Source of the DNA: Jiella avicenniae
GTDB taxonomy: Bacteria > Pseudomonadota > Alphaproteobacteria > Rhizobiales > Rhizobiaceae
Assembly: GCF_021390325.1 (NCBI RefSeq)
Contig: NZ_JAJUWU010000001.1
Span: 347,115-411,114 of the forward strand
Length of the DNA: 64,000 nucleotides
Direction of reading: 5' to 3'
Shown: in pieces, positions 35,193 through 43,293 of the stretch
How positions within the stretch are numbered: position 1 is the stretch's first letter
How the letters are laid out: the number at the start of each line of letters is the position of its first letter
The notes under the pieces: generated by a model
Told to the model about the DNA's origin: nothing
Databases searched by the model: none
Seen by the model: only the letters and a program-made list of their open reading frames with translations
Position numbers and translations under genes: made by a program

Positions 35193-35390
35193 CGACCGTT
35201 CCGATAGTTGGTGTTGCCGCCCGGGTAGCGACGTCTGTGGATGCAAAGGCTCATCTCGAATCCGCGTTTGTCGACGACTTCCGCAAAAGAGATAAAACGA
35301 CGACGCCATCCCGCAAGCCGCAGTCGTGCCGCCATGGCCAATTTTCGGCCGGGTCTTCACAGCGCGCGCCGACTGTCCCATTTAGACGAG

Positions 35391-35415
35391 AACTCGCGGC
35401 GGGCGCGCTTGTTCC
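35391..35415 (-). promoter_or_regulatory. Sigma EcfG-type promoter for nepR-ecfG
   Basis: On the minus strand GGAAC (35415-35411), 17 bases, GTT (35393-35391). It gives a leader of about 190 bases and means EcfG drives its own operon, as known in other species. Confidence 0.72.
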
Positions 35416-35489
35416 TTGGTGGAGTCGCCTTTGCCGCAGAGTCCGTCACCACATAGTCGTCTTGTCCAAGGGACAGGAGGGGAGCCTAA

Positions 35490-36284
35490 ATGTCGATGTC
35501 ATCCCGCATAGCGCCGCACATTCCCTACCTGCGCCGCTATTCTCGGGCGCTTACCGGGTCGCAGTCGAGCGGCGATGCCTATGTCGCAGCGGTGCTCGAA
35601 ACACTGATCGCCGATCCGTCGCTGTTTCCGGAAGATCAGTCCCCTCGAATTTCCCTGTACAAATTGTTTTCTTCGCTCTGGCAATCGCTCGATGTGAACG
35701 TCCGCGAGGACGCTCCGACCTCCGCATGGGAGGAGCGTGCGGCGAAGAACCTCAAGGCGATCGCCCCGCTTCCCCGCCAGGCCTTTCTGCTCGTCGCCGT
35801 CGAGGGCTTCACCAGCGAGGAAGCAGCGCTGATCCTGAGCGTCGACCAGACTCGTTTTTCCGAGATGATCGATCAGGCGAGTTCGGACATCGGGCGGCAG
35901 GTTTCGACCGACATCATGATCATCGAGGACGAGCCGCTGATCGCGATGGACATCGAGCAGATGGTCGAGAGCCTCGGGCACACGGTGACGGGCATCGCGC
36001 GGACCCACAAGGAAGCGATGGCGCTCTTCGAGAATCAAAACCCCGGAATGGTTCTCGCCGACATTCAGCTCGCCGACGGGAGTTCCGGCATCGATGCCGT
36101 GAACGAGATCCTGTCGAAGGTCTCGGTTCCGGTGATCTTCATCACCGCCTTCCCGGAGCGGCTGCTGACGGGCGAAAGACCCGAGCCGACCTTCCTGGTG
36201 ACCAAGCCGTTCAACCCCGACATGGTCAAGGCGCTGATCAGTCAGGCCTTGTTCTTCGAGAGCGACAGCCGGGCGGCGGCCTAG
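35490..36284 (+). CDS. phyR: Stress response regulator PhyR
   Basis: A 264-residue anti-anti-sigma factor. The N-terminal half imitates an ECF sigma factor (IPYLRRYSRALTGSQSSGDA, LPRQAFLLVAVEGFTSEEAA). The C-terminal half is a receiver domain: DIMIIEDEPLIAMDIEQMVE, phosphoacceptor Asp191 in MVLADIQLADGSSG, the Thr in VIFITAFPERL, and the Lys in LVTKPFNPDM. On phosphorylation it binds NepR. It is divergent from nepR, with 297 bp between them. A good GGGACAGGAGGGG ribosome site precedes the ATG. I found no GGAAC promoter directly upstream of phyR. Confidence 0.97.
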   Translation: MSMSSRIAPHIPYLRRYSRALTGSQSSGDAYVAAVLETLIADPSLFPEDQSPRISLYKLFSSLWQSLDVNVREDAPTSAWEERAAKNLKAIAPLPRQAFLLVAVEGFTSEEAALILSVDQTRFSEMIDQASSDIGRQVSTDIMIIEDEPLIAMDIEQMVESLGHTVTGIARTHKEAMALFENQNPGMVLADIQLADGSSGIDAVNEILSKVSVPVIFITAFPERLLTGERPEPTFLVTKPFNPDMVKALISQALFFESDSRAAA

Positions 36285-36360
36285 GTCGATTTCGGGGCGG
36301 GCGGCGGCATGCCGCCCGCGGTTTCCGGCCCCTGCCGCGAAAAATTCTGGTTGCTTGGCG

Positions 36361-36385
36361 GGAACATGGTTGGCGCGAACGGGTT
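36361..36385 (+). promoter_or_regulatory. Sigma EcfG-type promoter before the histidine kinase gene
   Basis: GGAAC (36361-36365), 17 bases, GTT (36383-36385) on the plus strand, about 180 bp before the likely kinase start and 77 bp after the phyR stop. Confidence 0.65.
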
Positions 36386-36564
36386 GATCCCCGCCTGGCG
36401 ATGATGACTTGGTCGCGGCTACGGAACCTTTTCCGTGCAACGTCATTCACTTTCACGTCCAGGTGGGCTTCGGCGGACGAAAGACTTGGAAAATCTATCG
36501 GTTTAGCTCTGATCGTCTGTCGGGCGATCACTGCGGGCGGACTGACGGCGGGTGGTGGTCTCTG

Positions 36565-37545
36565 TTGACGTTGGGACAGAAAATCTTGCGAGCGATCGAA
36601 AATACGGAAATGTCCGTATTCGCCCAAGATTTGGATCTGCGTTATTCTTGGGTGTCGAATGCCGGACGGTCGTGGCTCGCGAGCGCGAAGACCGGGCTGG
36701 GTGACGAGGACATCCTGGGCGGCGCCGCGGCCACCCGGTCCATGGAAATGAAGCGGGAAGTCCTGGCCAGCGGCAAGGCGGTCCGTTACGAGATGTCGAT
36801 CGTCCACGGCACTCAGACCCGCTGGTACGACATTTCCGTCGACGTCGATCGCGACGACGCGGGCGAGGCCTGCGGTATCATCGGCACCTCCTTCGACATC
36901 ACCGACCAGAAGCGCCGTGAAGAGACCTTGAAGACGCTCCTGCGCGAGCTGTCGCATCGCTCGAAGAACCTCCTCGCGATCATCCAGAGCCTCGCCAGCC
37001 AGACGGCGCGCCATTCTCTCACGGTTCCGGAATTCCTGGTTCGGTTTCGCGGGCGTATCCAGTCGCTGTCCTACTCCCAGGACATCGTTACCGACGCGGA
37101 CTGGCGAGGGGCGGATCTCGAGAGCCTCGTGACGACCCAGGTCGAGCGGTACGCCCCGGACGGCATGGACCAGATCGAGTTCCGTCCGCTCGCCGTCTAT
37201 CTGTCTCCGACCGCATCCCTTCATGTCGGCCTCGCCTTGCATGAACTCGCCGTCAATGCCGCCTCGTACGGATCGCTGTCGGTGCCGGGCGGTAAGGTGA
37301 CGATCAAGGCCAGCGTCGAGGATGTCGGCGACGAGGCGGCGCTCGTCGTCGTCTGGCAGGAGCGCGGCGGGCCCCGGGTCCGGCCCGAGCGCGACGCCCG
37401 GTTCGGCACCTCGACCCTGGAGCGCATCGTGCCGAACGCCGTCGGTGGCGAGGCACGACTCGAATATCTTCCCGAGGGAATCCGCTACACGCTGACCATC
37501 CCCGAGGCGCAGTTCGAGGCCATGCCGTCCAATCGGGCCGGCTAG
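36565..37545 (+). CDS. HWE-type sensor histidine kinase with PAS domain
   Basis: About 326 residues. An N-terminal PAS domain (SVFAQDLDLRYSWVSNAGRS to GIIGTSFDITDQKR) precedes the phosphorylation helix ELSHRSKNLLAIIQSLASQT and an ATPase domain with HVGLALHELAVNAASYGSLS and FGTSTLERIVPNAVGG. This is the HWE/HisKA2 class to which known PhyR kinases belong. There is no membrane helix, so it senses something in the cytoplasm. The start is uncertain: TTG 36565 is used, and TTG 36571, ATG 36610 or an upstream TTG at 36409 are possible. Location beside phyR suggests that PhyR is the target. Confidence 0.87.
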   Translation: MTLGQKILRAIENTEMSVFAQDLDLRYSWVSNAGRSWLASAKTGLGDEDILGGAAATRSMEMKREVLASGKAVRYEMSIVHGTQTRWYDISVDVDRDDAGEACGIIGTSFDITDQKRREETLKTLLRELSHRSKNLLAIIQSLASQTARHSLTVPEFLVRFRGRIQSLSYSQDIVTDADWRGADLESLVTTQVERYAPDGMDQIEFRPLAVYLSPTASLHVGLALHELAVNAASYGSLSVPGGKVTIKASVEDVGDEAALVVVWQERGGPRVRPERDARFGTSTLERIVPNAVGGEARLEYLPEGIRYTLTIPEAQFEAMPSNRAG

Positions 37546-37939
37546 ACGCTCAGATCCCAAAGGCGGTCGTCCCGAATTCGAGGCCGCGCCGACTGATGTC
37601 GCGTCGACGGCGTCGCCACGACTATCGGTGGCGTGAGCGGCAAGCGCGCGCCGTTTCGGCTCCACCCCTCGCCCGGCTCTCGCCCTTCTTTCGAACGGGT
37701 TCCGAACGTCCGTGACGAGCGGCGCCACGGGCTCGTCTTACCGTCCTGCAAGCGATCTGCCATTTCCACTGTCGGGGAAACGAACCTGGCCCGATCGCCC
37801 GGTGTTCCGCAGCAGACCGATCCGGTTTCCGCGAAAGGCCCCTCGGCAAGGGTCTCACGCGAACGTGACATGATCACGGGCATGTAGGCGGAACCGAAAC
37901 CGTGGCCGAGCTATTATGCTTCCCAAAGGAGAGGTGGTC
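37546..37939. other. 394-bp gap without a clear gene
   Basis: The short open frames here have arginine/serine-rich translations typical of non-coding GC-rich DNA. A GGAAC occurs at 37890-37894, but the -10 position does not match the 17-base spacing (a TT appears at 19 bases), so it is only a weak stress-promoter candidate for the gene at 37940. Confidence 0.5.
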
Positions 37940-38230
37940 ATGGAACACGTCGCTGCGTTCATGTTGTTGGTCGGATGCTCTGGCGATATGTCTGTCTGCA
38001 AAGAAATTCCCGTCCCCGTGCCGGCTTACGAGACGGTTGCGGAGTGCCGTCAGGAATTGCCGCTGCAGATCCGCTTGAGTGGCGCGGGGGACAAACGCGT
38101 CCTCGCGGCTTGCAAGGAAGTGTCGGAAGAGGTTTTCCAGCAGTCCGCAACGGTCGACTGGACGGTCTCGCGCGATGGCCGTCTGGCGATCAGCTTCGAT
38201 GCCGAGCCGAGCCTCGTGGCTTCGCGCTGA
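37940..38230 (+). CDS. Small conserved protein of unknown function
   Basis: A 96-residue protein. The ATG at 37940 follows AAAGGAGAGG at good distance. The N-terminal part AAFMLLVGCSGDMSVCKEIP, with Cys residues near 16 and 23, resembles a group of rhizobial proteins of similar size with paired cysteines, also around AECRQELPL and VLAACKEV. It could be a weak lipobox, but the hydrophobic part is short, so export is unclear. The function is unknown. Confidence 0.75.
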   Translation: MEHVAAFMLLVGCSGDMSVCKEIPVPVPAYETVAECRQELPLQIRLSGAGDKRVLAACKEVSEEVFQQSATVDWTVSRDGRLAISFDAEPSLVASR

Positions 38231-38540
38231 TTTCGGCGTGATACGGCCCCAGCACCATGGTTCCGTTTTGGGCAATGGTGCTTGGGGAAGGCGTAAATCC
38301 CTGGCGCAATTGCGCAATCCCCATTTTCACAGGCTGAAACGGATCCCGCGGCAAGGCGTTTGACGTAATCTGTTGCGATCGGTTGCAACGGGACGTGCCG
38401 CATTCGCTGTCAAGAATCCGTGTTTACCGTCGGAGCACAAATTTCCGCTTCGTTGCTCTGGTCTCGGTGGTGACGAAAGCGGCAAGTCGCCTATAACATC
38501 ACCGACTGGGGACGTCACAGTGAAACCTGAGAGATTTGTC
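38231..38540. other. 310-bp intergenic region
   Basis: No gene seen. A palindrome-like stretch surrounds CCAGCACCATGG and CAATGGTGCTTGG near 38249-38285 (CAGCACCAT pairs with ATGGTGCTT with one mismatch), possibly the terminator hairpin of the upstream gene, although no T-run follows. A TATAAC at 38491 could be a -10 element for the next gene. Confidence 0.4.
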
Positions 38541-38825
38541 ATGTACCGAAAGATTACCCTCGCAGCCGTCGCCGTCGCCGCGATGCTCGCAGCCGGCTGC
38601 ACGACCGAGGACAGATATACCGGTGGCGGCGCGCTCGCCGGCGGCGCGGTCGGCGCTCTCGCCGGACAGGCGATCGGCCGCGATACGGGGTCGACCCTCG
38701 CGGGTGCCGCGATCGGCGCCGGCGTCGGCGCGGTTGCCGGCAATGTGATCGGTCGCTCGCAATCCAACCCGGGCTATTGCCGCTATTCCGACGGCAACGT
38801 CTACCGCTGCCCACGCGGGTACTGA
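38541..38825 (+). CDS. Small glycine-zipper lipoprotein
   Basis: A 94-residue lipoprotein: lipobox AMLAAGC with Cys at residue 18, then repeated Gly/Ala motifs (GALAGGAVGALAGQAIGRDT, LAGAAIGAGVGAVAGNVIG) typical of glycine-zipper (SlyB/OsmB-like) outer-membrane proteins. The end YCRYSDGNVYRCPRGY has two Cys that may pair. The ATG at 38541 is chosen because it gives a proper signal sequence. A terminator follows at 38881. Confidence 0.88.
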   Translation: MYRKITLAAVAVAAMLAAGCTTEDRYTGGGALAGGAVGALAGQAIGRDTGSTLAGAAIGAGVGAVAGNVIGRSQSNPGYCRYSDGNVYRCPRGY

Positions 38826-38880
38826 CCGAGATGCGCCGCGGTCGCTCTTTGCGAGCGACCGGCTGCCGACCGCAACCTGA

Positions 38881-38904
38881 CCCCGCCTTCATGGCGGGGT
38901 TTTT
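38881..38904 (+). terminator. Rho-independent terminator after the glycine-zipper lipoprotein
   Basis: CCCCGCC pairs with GGCGGGG across the loop TTCAT, followed by TTTTT. It also fixes the start of the next gene downstream of it. Confidence 0.9.
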
Positions 38905-38923
38905 GCGCAGGACGACGGGAAGA

Positions 38924-39307
38924 ATGGCGGTTATGACGACGAACGGGAAGGGCGCGATCCACGACGCAGAGACGTCTCGCGTCGGCTGGGGGCCCGGCTC
39001 CGGACGGTTCGAGCCGTGTCCTCGGCCCGGGCGGACGTATCGTGCCGGGTTTGCCGCCCTGTCGCTCCTGTTGCTGGCGGGCTGCGTGAATAGCGACGGA
39101 TCGCTGCCGCCGGTCTTCGGCGCCGTATTCGGCCTCGAAAACGCCGAAAGCACACCCTTTCGCTCCGGCAAGATCCCTGTGACCGCCCCGGCACCCGGTG
39201 ACACGGTTCTCGGTCTTGCCGCCAACGCGCCCGGCCAGTGCGTCTATCGTCGGGCCGGCGGCAACCGCCGCTTCATCGCCGATTGCCCCGAGGGCTACGA
39301 CGTCTGA
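38924..39307 (+). CDS. Putative lipoprotein of unknown function
   Basis: A 127-residue protein. The lipobox LLLLAGC lies at about residue 52, unusually deep, so the true start may be later or the N-terminal region is a long cytoplasmic leader; no in-frame ATG occurs between 38933 and the hydrophobic stretch. The C-terminal GQCVYRRAGGNRRFIADCPE with two Cys recalls the tail of the preceding glycine-zipper lipoprotein (CRYSDGNVYRCP), suggesting a shared small domain. Starts at 38924 or 38933 are equally likely. Confidence 0.65.
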   Translation: MAVMTTNGKGAIHDAETSRVGWGPGSGRFEPCPRPGRTYRAGFAALSLLLLAGCVNSDGSLPPVFGAVFGLENAESTPFRSGKIPVTAPAPGDTVLGLAANAPGQCVYRRAGGNRRFIADCPEGYDV

Positions 39308-39400
39308 GGCGTTGCGGCGAAGAGGACGGGCGCTGGGCCGAACCGCCGGTTTCCACCGGGGACCGTTCCGTGGCGAGCGAGGAGCGGTGGCTGCCGCTTC

Positions 39401-40165
39401 TCATCGCTTGAGGAGTTCGACGAACGCCTTCCTGTAGCCGCCTTCGCCCGCGGGGTCGGAGCGGAACTCTATCCGGATCGTCCGATCCTTCCGGACGAGT
39501 TCGAAGCCGCGGCGATCGACCGTCGCGATGCGCCAGCCGGAGCCGTCCTCGCCGCTCTTTGCCGCCAAAGCGTCCACCGCGTCACCATGATCTTCGTTCA
39601 TGTGGTCGCGGGCGCGCGTCGCCGCCGCCGGAAGGACGGCGTCCGCCTCGTCGAGAAGGTCCGACGCGGCGAGGTCGAAAGCCTGGCCGAAGCCGCCATT
39701 GAGCGAGGCTCCCGCGGGGACGAGGCGAAAGAACCGGAAGTCCGGAAAGTCGACGTAGAGTTCCGCTTTCGGGTGGCGGCTCAAAAAGCGCTCGCGGACC
39801 GCATCGGCCTCGCTCTCGTCCAGAGGACGCGCTTTGGCGAACACCGTCATGCGCGGATGGGCGAGGGGATCGCCCTTGCCCACGCGCCCGACGAGCAGCG
39901 AGCAGCGGCCGTCGGCGGCGAGCGCCGCGGCATGAAGCGACAGGCTGGAAACGAGAATGACGGGCCGCCCGACGAAATCCGTCGCGACCAGCGTGCGGCT
40001 GGCGGCGGGCCATCCGTCGCCGGGCCGCAGCACGGCGAGCGAGGCGTCCCGCGCGGCACGCAGCAGGCTCCGGGCGAGCTGCCGGGCTTCGTCGTCGACG
40101 GGGCGAAGCACGCCGGTCGGGGGCGATGTTGCGGGCTCGGCTGCCTTTTCGTTACGCTCTTCCAT
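39401..40165 (-). CDS. HugZ-like protein (flavin/heme split-barrel with DUF2470)
   Basis: A 254-residue protein. The N-terminal split-barrel domain of the pyridoxamine-phosphate-oxidase fold contains ASRTLVATDFVGRPVILVSS and RCSLLVGRVGKGDPLAHPR. The C-terminal DUF2470-type domain has ARDHMNEDHGDAVDALAAK and VDRRGFELVRKDRTIRIEF. This two-domain layout is that of HugZ/HutZ heme-degrading or heme-binding proteins. The ATG at 40165 was chosen because it starts just before the conserved part. No heme-uptake genes are nearby, so a role in heme use is inferred from family only. Confidence 0.85.
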   Translation of the reverse strand: MEERNEKAAEPATSPPTGVLRPVDDEARQLARSLLRAARDASLAVLRPGDGWPAASRTLVATDFVGRPVILVSSLSLHAAALAADGRCSLLVGRVGKGDPLAHPRMTVFAKARPLDESEADAVRERFLSRHPKAELYVDFPDFRFFRLVPAGASLNGGFGQAFDLAASDLLDEADAVLPAAATRARDHMNEDHGDAVDALAAKSGEDGSGWRIATVDRRGFELVRKDRTIRIEFRSDPAGEGGYRKAFVELLKR

Positions 40166-40370
40166 GGTCCTGCCGGCACTCCACGTCTTTCCTGGTCGCG
40201 CGGCGCCGTCCCGTCGGGATCGCCGTCGCCTGCGACAGGCGGCAATGTAGCCGGCCGGCAGGAAAAGCCAATTCGCTTCGATCGCGGACCGCCGGGCGTT
40301 TTTCTTGGACGACCGTGCCACGCCGCGATATCTGGGCGGAAACGTTCGACAGTCTTGGAGTTTTCAGGTT

Positions 40371-41525
40371 TTGACCGATGATCCGAAGGGGCGCATCCTC
40401 GACCTCCTGCGCCAGATGACGCCGCCGGACGGCGGGGCCGACGTCGTGTCGCGCGGCCTCGTTTCCGATATCTTCATTGCCGACGGCAAGGCCTTCTTCT
40501 CGCTCACCGTCCCCGCGGCGGAAGCCCAGCGCTTCGAACCGTTCTGCCGGGCGATCGAGGCGGCGGTCGGGAAGATCGACGGCGTCTCGAAGGCGATGGT
40601 GGCGTTGACCGCGGAAAAGGCCGCCGGCGCCGCTTCGCCCCGCAATTCCGCGCCGCCGCAGCCGCCGCGAGCCGCGCCGGCGGGGCGTCCCGCTCCGGCC
40701 GGGCGTCCGCCTGCCGCCAAGCCTGGAATCCCCGGCGTCGACAGGATCGTCGCCGTCGCGTCGGGCAAGGGTGGCGTCGGCAAATCGACCACGGCAGTCA
40801 ATCTCGCCCTCGGACTTTCCGCTCTGGGGCTGAAGGTCGGGATCCTCGACGCCGACGTCTACGGACCGTCCGTCCCGCGGCTCCTCGGCCTCAAGGACAA
40901 GCCGAAGACGAGCGGCGGCCGGACCATGCTTCCGCTCGAGGCCTTCGGGCTGAAGGCGATGTCCATGGGCCTGATGGTCGACGAGGAGACGCCGATGATC
41001 TGGCGCGGGCCGATGGTCATGTCGGCGCTCACCCAGATGATGCGCGAGGTCGAGTGGGGCGAACTCGACGTGCTCGTCGTCGACATGCCGCCCGGTACCG
41101 GCGACGCCCAGTTGACGATGGCCCAGCAGGTGCCGCTCGCCGGCGCCGTCATCGTCTCGACGCCGCAGGATCTGGCGCTGATCGACGCGCGCAAGGGGCT
41201 TGCGATGTTCCAGAAGGTCGACGTCCGCGTTCTCGGCATCGTCGAGAACATGAGCTATTTCGTCGCGCCCGACACCGGCAAGCGCTACGACATCTTCGGC
41301 CATGGCGGCGCGAAGAACGAGGCCGCGCGGCTCGGCGTCCCGTTCCTCGGCGAGGTGCCGATCGAGATGGCGATCCGGGAAAGCTCCGATTCGGGCCGGC
41401 CCGTGGTCGCCACCGATCCCGATGGGCCGCATGCCGCCGCCTATCGCGACATCGCGGCGAAGGTCCTTGCCGAGCTCGAGGAATCGCGACCAAAGTCACG
41501 GGGACCGAGCATCGTTTTTGAATGA
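40371..41525 (+). CDS. mrp: Fe-S cluster carrier ATPase Mrp/ApbC
   Basis: A 384-residue protein. An N-terminal MIP18-like domain (ILDLLRQMTPPDGGADVVSR onward) and an Ala/Pro linker precede the deviant Walker A VASGKGGVGKSTTAVNLALG and the ATPase core (LDADVYGPSVPRLLGL, LDVLVVDMPPGTGDAQLTMA). The usual CxxC between MSYF and IFGHGG is missing: it reads VAPDTGKRYD. A start at TTG 40371 is used; the frame stays open upstream to 40305. It probably delivers Fe-S clusters to target enzymes. Confidence 0.93.
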   Translation: MTDDPKGRILDLLRQMTPPDGGADVVSRGLVSDIFIADGKAFFSLTVPAAEAQRFEPFCRAIEAAVGKIDGVSKAMVALTAEKAAGAASPRNSAPPQPPRAAPAGRPAPAGRPPAAKPGIPGVDRIVAVASGKGGVGKSTTAVNLALGLSALGLKVGILDADVYGPSVPRLLGLKDKPKTSGGRTMLPLEAFGLKAMSMGLMVDEETPMIWRGPMVMSALTQMMREVEWGELDVLVVDMPPGTGDAQLTMAQQVPLAGAVIVSTPQDLALIDARKGLAMFQKVDVRVLGIVENMSYFVAPDTGKRYDIFGHGGAKNEAARLGVPFLGEVPIEMAIRESSDSGRPVVATDPDGPHAAAYRDIAAKVLAELEESRPKSRGPSIVFE

Positions 41526-41625
41526 ATGGTCAAAAACCGGCTTGCCTTCGACAATCAAAAGCTGTCGGATGAGAGTCAGTGAGCGGACGAAAAGATCCGC
41601 CCGATCCTGACAGGAGGCATGCTGA

Positions 41626-43221
41626 ATGAATTCCCTGACCCGGCTTCTCGCCGCGACGGCCCTGACTCTGGCCCTCGGGTCGGCGGCGTCGGCAAAGACG
41701 CTCGTCTATTGTTCCGAGGCGTCGCCGGAAGGCTTCGACCCGGCACTCTACACGGCCGGCACGACCTTCGATGCGGCTTCGCGCACGGTCTACAACCGTC
41801 TGGTGGAGTTCAAGCACGGCTCGACGGAAATCGAGCCGGGCCTTGCCGAATCCTGGGAGATTTCCGAGGACGGCACGGAATACACCTTCAAGCTCCGCCC
41901 CGACGTGAAGTTCCAGACGACCGACTTCTTCACGCCGACCCGCACGCTCAACGCCGATGACGTGATCTTTTCCTTCGAGCGGCAGCTGAAGAGCGACAAT
42001 CCCTGGAACCAGTATGTCGCCGGCGCCAGCTGGGAATATTCCAGCGGCATGGGCTTTCCGGATCTGATCAAGTCGATCGAGAAGGTCGACGACCTGACGG
42101 TCAGGTTCACGCTGAACCGGCCGGAAGCGCCGTTCCTCGCCGATCTCGCGATGGATTTCGCCTCGATCATGTCGAAGGAATATGCCGACCAGCTGAAGGA
42201 GGCCGGCAACGAGTCGACGCTGAACCAGCAGCCTCTCGGCACCGGGCCGTTCCAGTTCGTCGCCTACCAGCCGGACGCGGTGATCCGCTACAAGGCCAAT
42301 CCGGATTATTTCAAGGGCAAGCAGCCGATCGACGACCTGATCTTCGCCATCACCACCGATGCCTCGGTGCGGGCCCAGAAGCTCAAGGCCAACGAGTGCC
42401 AGATCTTCCCCTATCCGAACGCCGCCGACGTCGAATCGCTGAAGAGCGATCCGAACCTCGAGGTGCCGAGCCAGGAGGGCCTCAACGTCGCCTACATGGC
42501 CTACAACACCACCCAGGCGCCGTTCGACAAGGTCGAGGTCCGCAAGGCCCTCAACATGGCCATCAACAAGCAGGCGATCATCGACGCGGTGTTCCAGGGC
42601 GCGGCGGTGCCGGCGAAGAACCCCATCCCGCCGACGATGTGGTCCTATAACGACGCCGTGGAGGACGATCCCTACGACCCGGAAAAAGCCAAGCAGATGC
42701 TGAAGGACGCCGGCGTCGAGAACCTCTCGATGAAGATCTGGGCGATGCCCGTGTCGCGGCCCTACATGCTCAATGCCCGCCGGGCGGCCGAGCTGATGCA
42801 GGCCGATCTCCAGAAGGTCGGCGTCTCGGCCGAGATCGTCTCCTACGAGTGGGGCGAATATCTGGAAAAGTCCAAGGCCAAGGACCGCGACGGCGCGGCC
42901 ATGCTCGGCTGGACCGGCGACAACGGCGATCCGGACAACTTCCTCGATACGCTGCTCGGCTGCGACGCCGTCGGCGGCAACAACCGCGCCCAGTGGTGCG
43001 ACGAGGAGTTCGACGCGCTGGTCAAGAAGGCCAAGACGACCTCGGATCAGGCCGAACGCGCCAAGCTCTACGAGCAGGCCCAGATGGTCTTCAAGGAAAA
43101 GGCGCCCTGGCTGACCATCGATCATTCGACGGTGTTCATGCCGATGCAGAAGTCGGTGAAGAACTTCCACCAGGATCCGCTCGGCTATCACCGCTTCGAC
43201 GACGTCGACATCGCGGAATAA
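41626..43221 (+). CDS. dppA: Dipeptide-type ABC transporter substrate-binding protein
   Basis: A 531-residue periplasmic protein of the SBP_bac_5 family with a signal peptide ending near ASAKT. Markers: VYCSEASPEGFDPALYTAGT at the start, RTVYNRLVEF, YTFKLRPDVKFQTTDFF, and the C-terminal NFLDTLLGCDAVGGNNRAQW with a second Cys 3 residues on, as in DppA. AGGAGG lies 10 bases before the ATG. DppA binds dipeptides and also heme or aminolevulinate. A terminator-like hairpin follows, which may raise dppA levels over the downstream genes. Confidence 0.93.
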   Translation: MNSLTRLLAATALTLALGSAASAKTLVYCSEASPEGFDPALYTAGTTFDAASRTVYNRLVEFKHGSTEIEPGLAESWEISEDGTEYTFKLRPDVKFQTTDFFTPTRTLNADDVIFSFERQLKSDNPWNQYVAGASWEYSSGMGFPDLIKSIEKVDDLTVRFTLNRPEAPFLADLAMDFASIMSKEYADQLKEAGNESTLNQQPLGTGPFQFVAYQPDAVIRYKANPDYFKGKQPIDDLIFAITTDASVRAQKLKANECQIFPYPNAADVESLKSDPNLEVPSQEGLNVAYMAYNTTQAPFDKVEVRKALNMAINKQAIIDAVFQGAAVPAKNPIPPTMWSYNDAVEDDPYDPEKAKQMLKDAGVENLSMKIWAMPVSRPYMLNARRAAELMQADLQKVGVSAEIVSYEWGEYLEKSKAKDRDGAAMLGWTGDNGDPDNFLDTLLGCDAVGGNNRAQWCDEEFDALVKKAKTTSDQAERAKLYEQAQMVFKEKAPWLTIDHSTVFMPMQKSVKNFHQDPLGYHRFDDVDIAE

Positions 43222-43248
43222 GCCCGGCCACCGTTCTTTGAACAGGCG

Positions 43249-43271
43249 AAGGGCGGCTCCGGCCGCCCTTT
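43249..43271 (+). terminator. Hairpin after dppA (partial terminator)
   Basis: GGGCGGC pairs with GCCGCCC across the loop TCCG; AA precedes and TTT follows. The short T-run suggests a leaky terminator or 3' stabiliser within the operon. Confidence 0.6.
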
Positions 43272-43293
43272 GCGACGTTGAGGCGAAGCGCTG

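Noticed and set aside
37890..37915. GGAAC at 37890 as a sixth EcfG promoter
   Set aside because: At the 17-base spacing the -10 reads TAT rather than GTT; TT appears only at 19 bases, so it is not counted.
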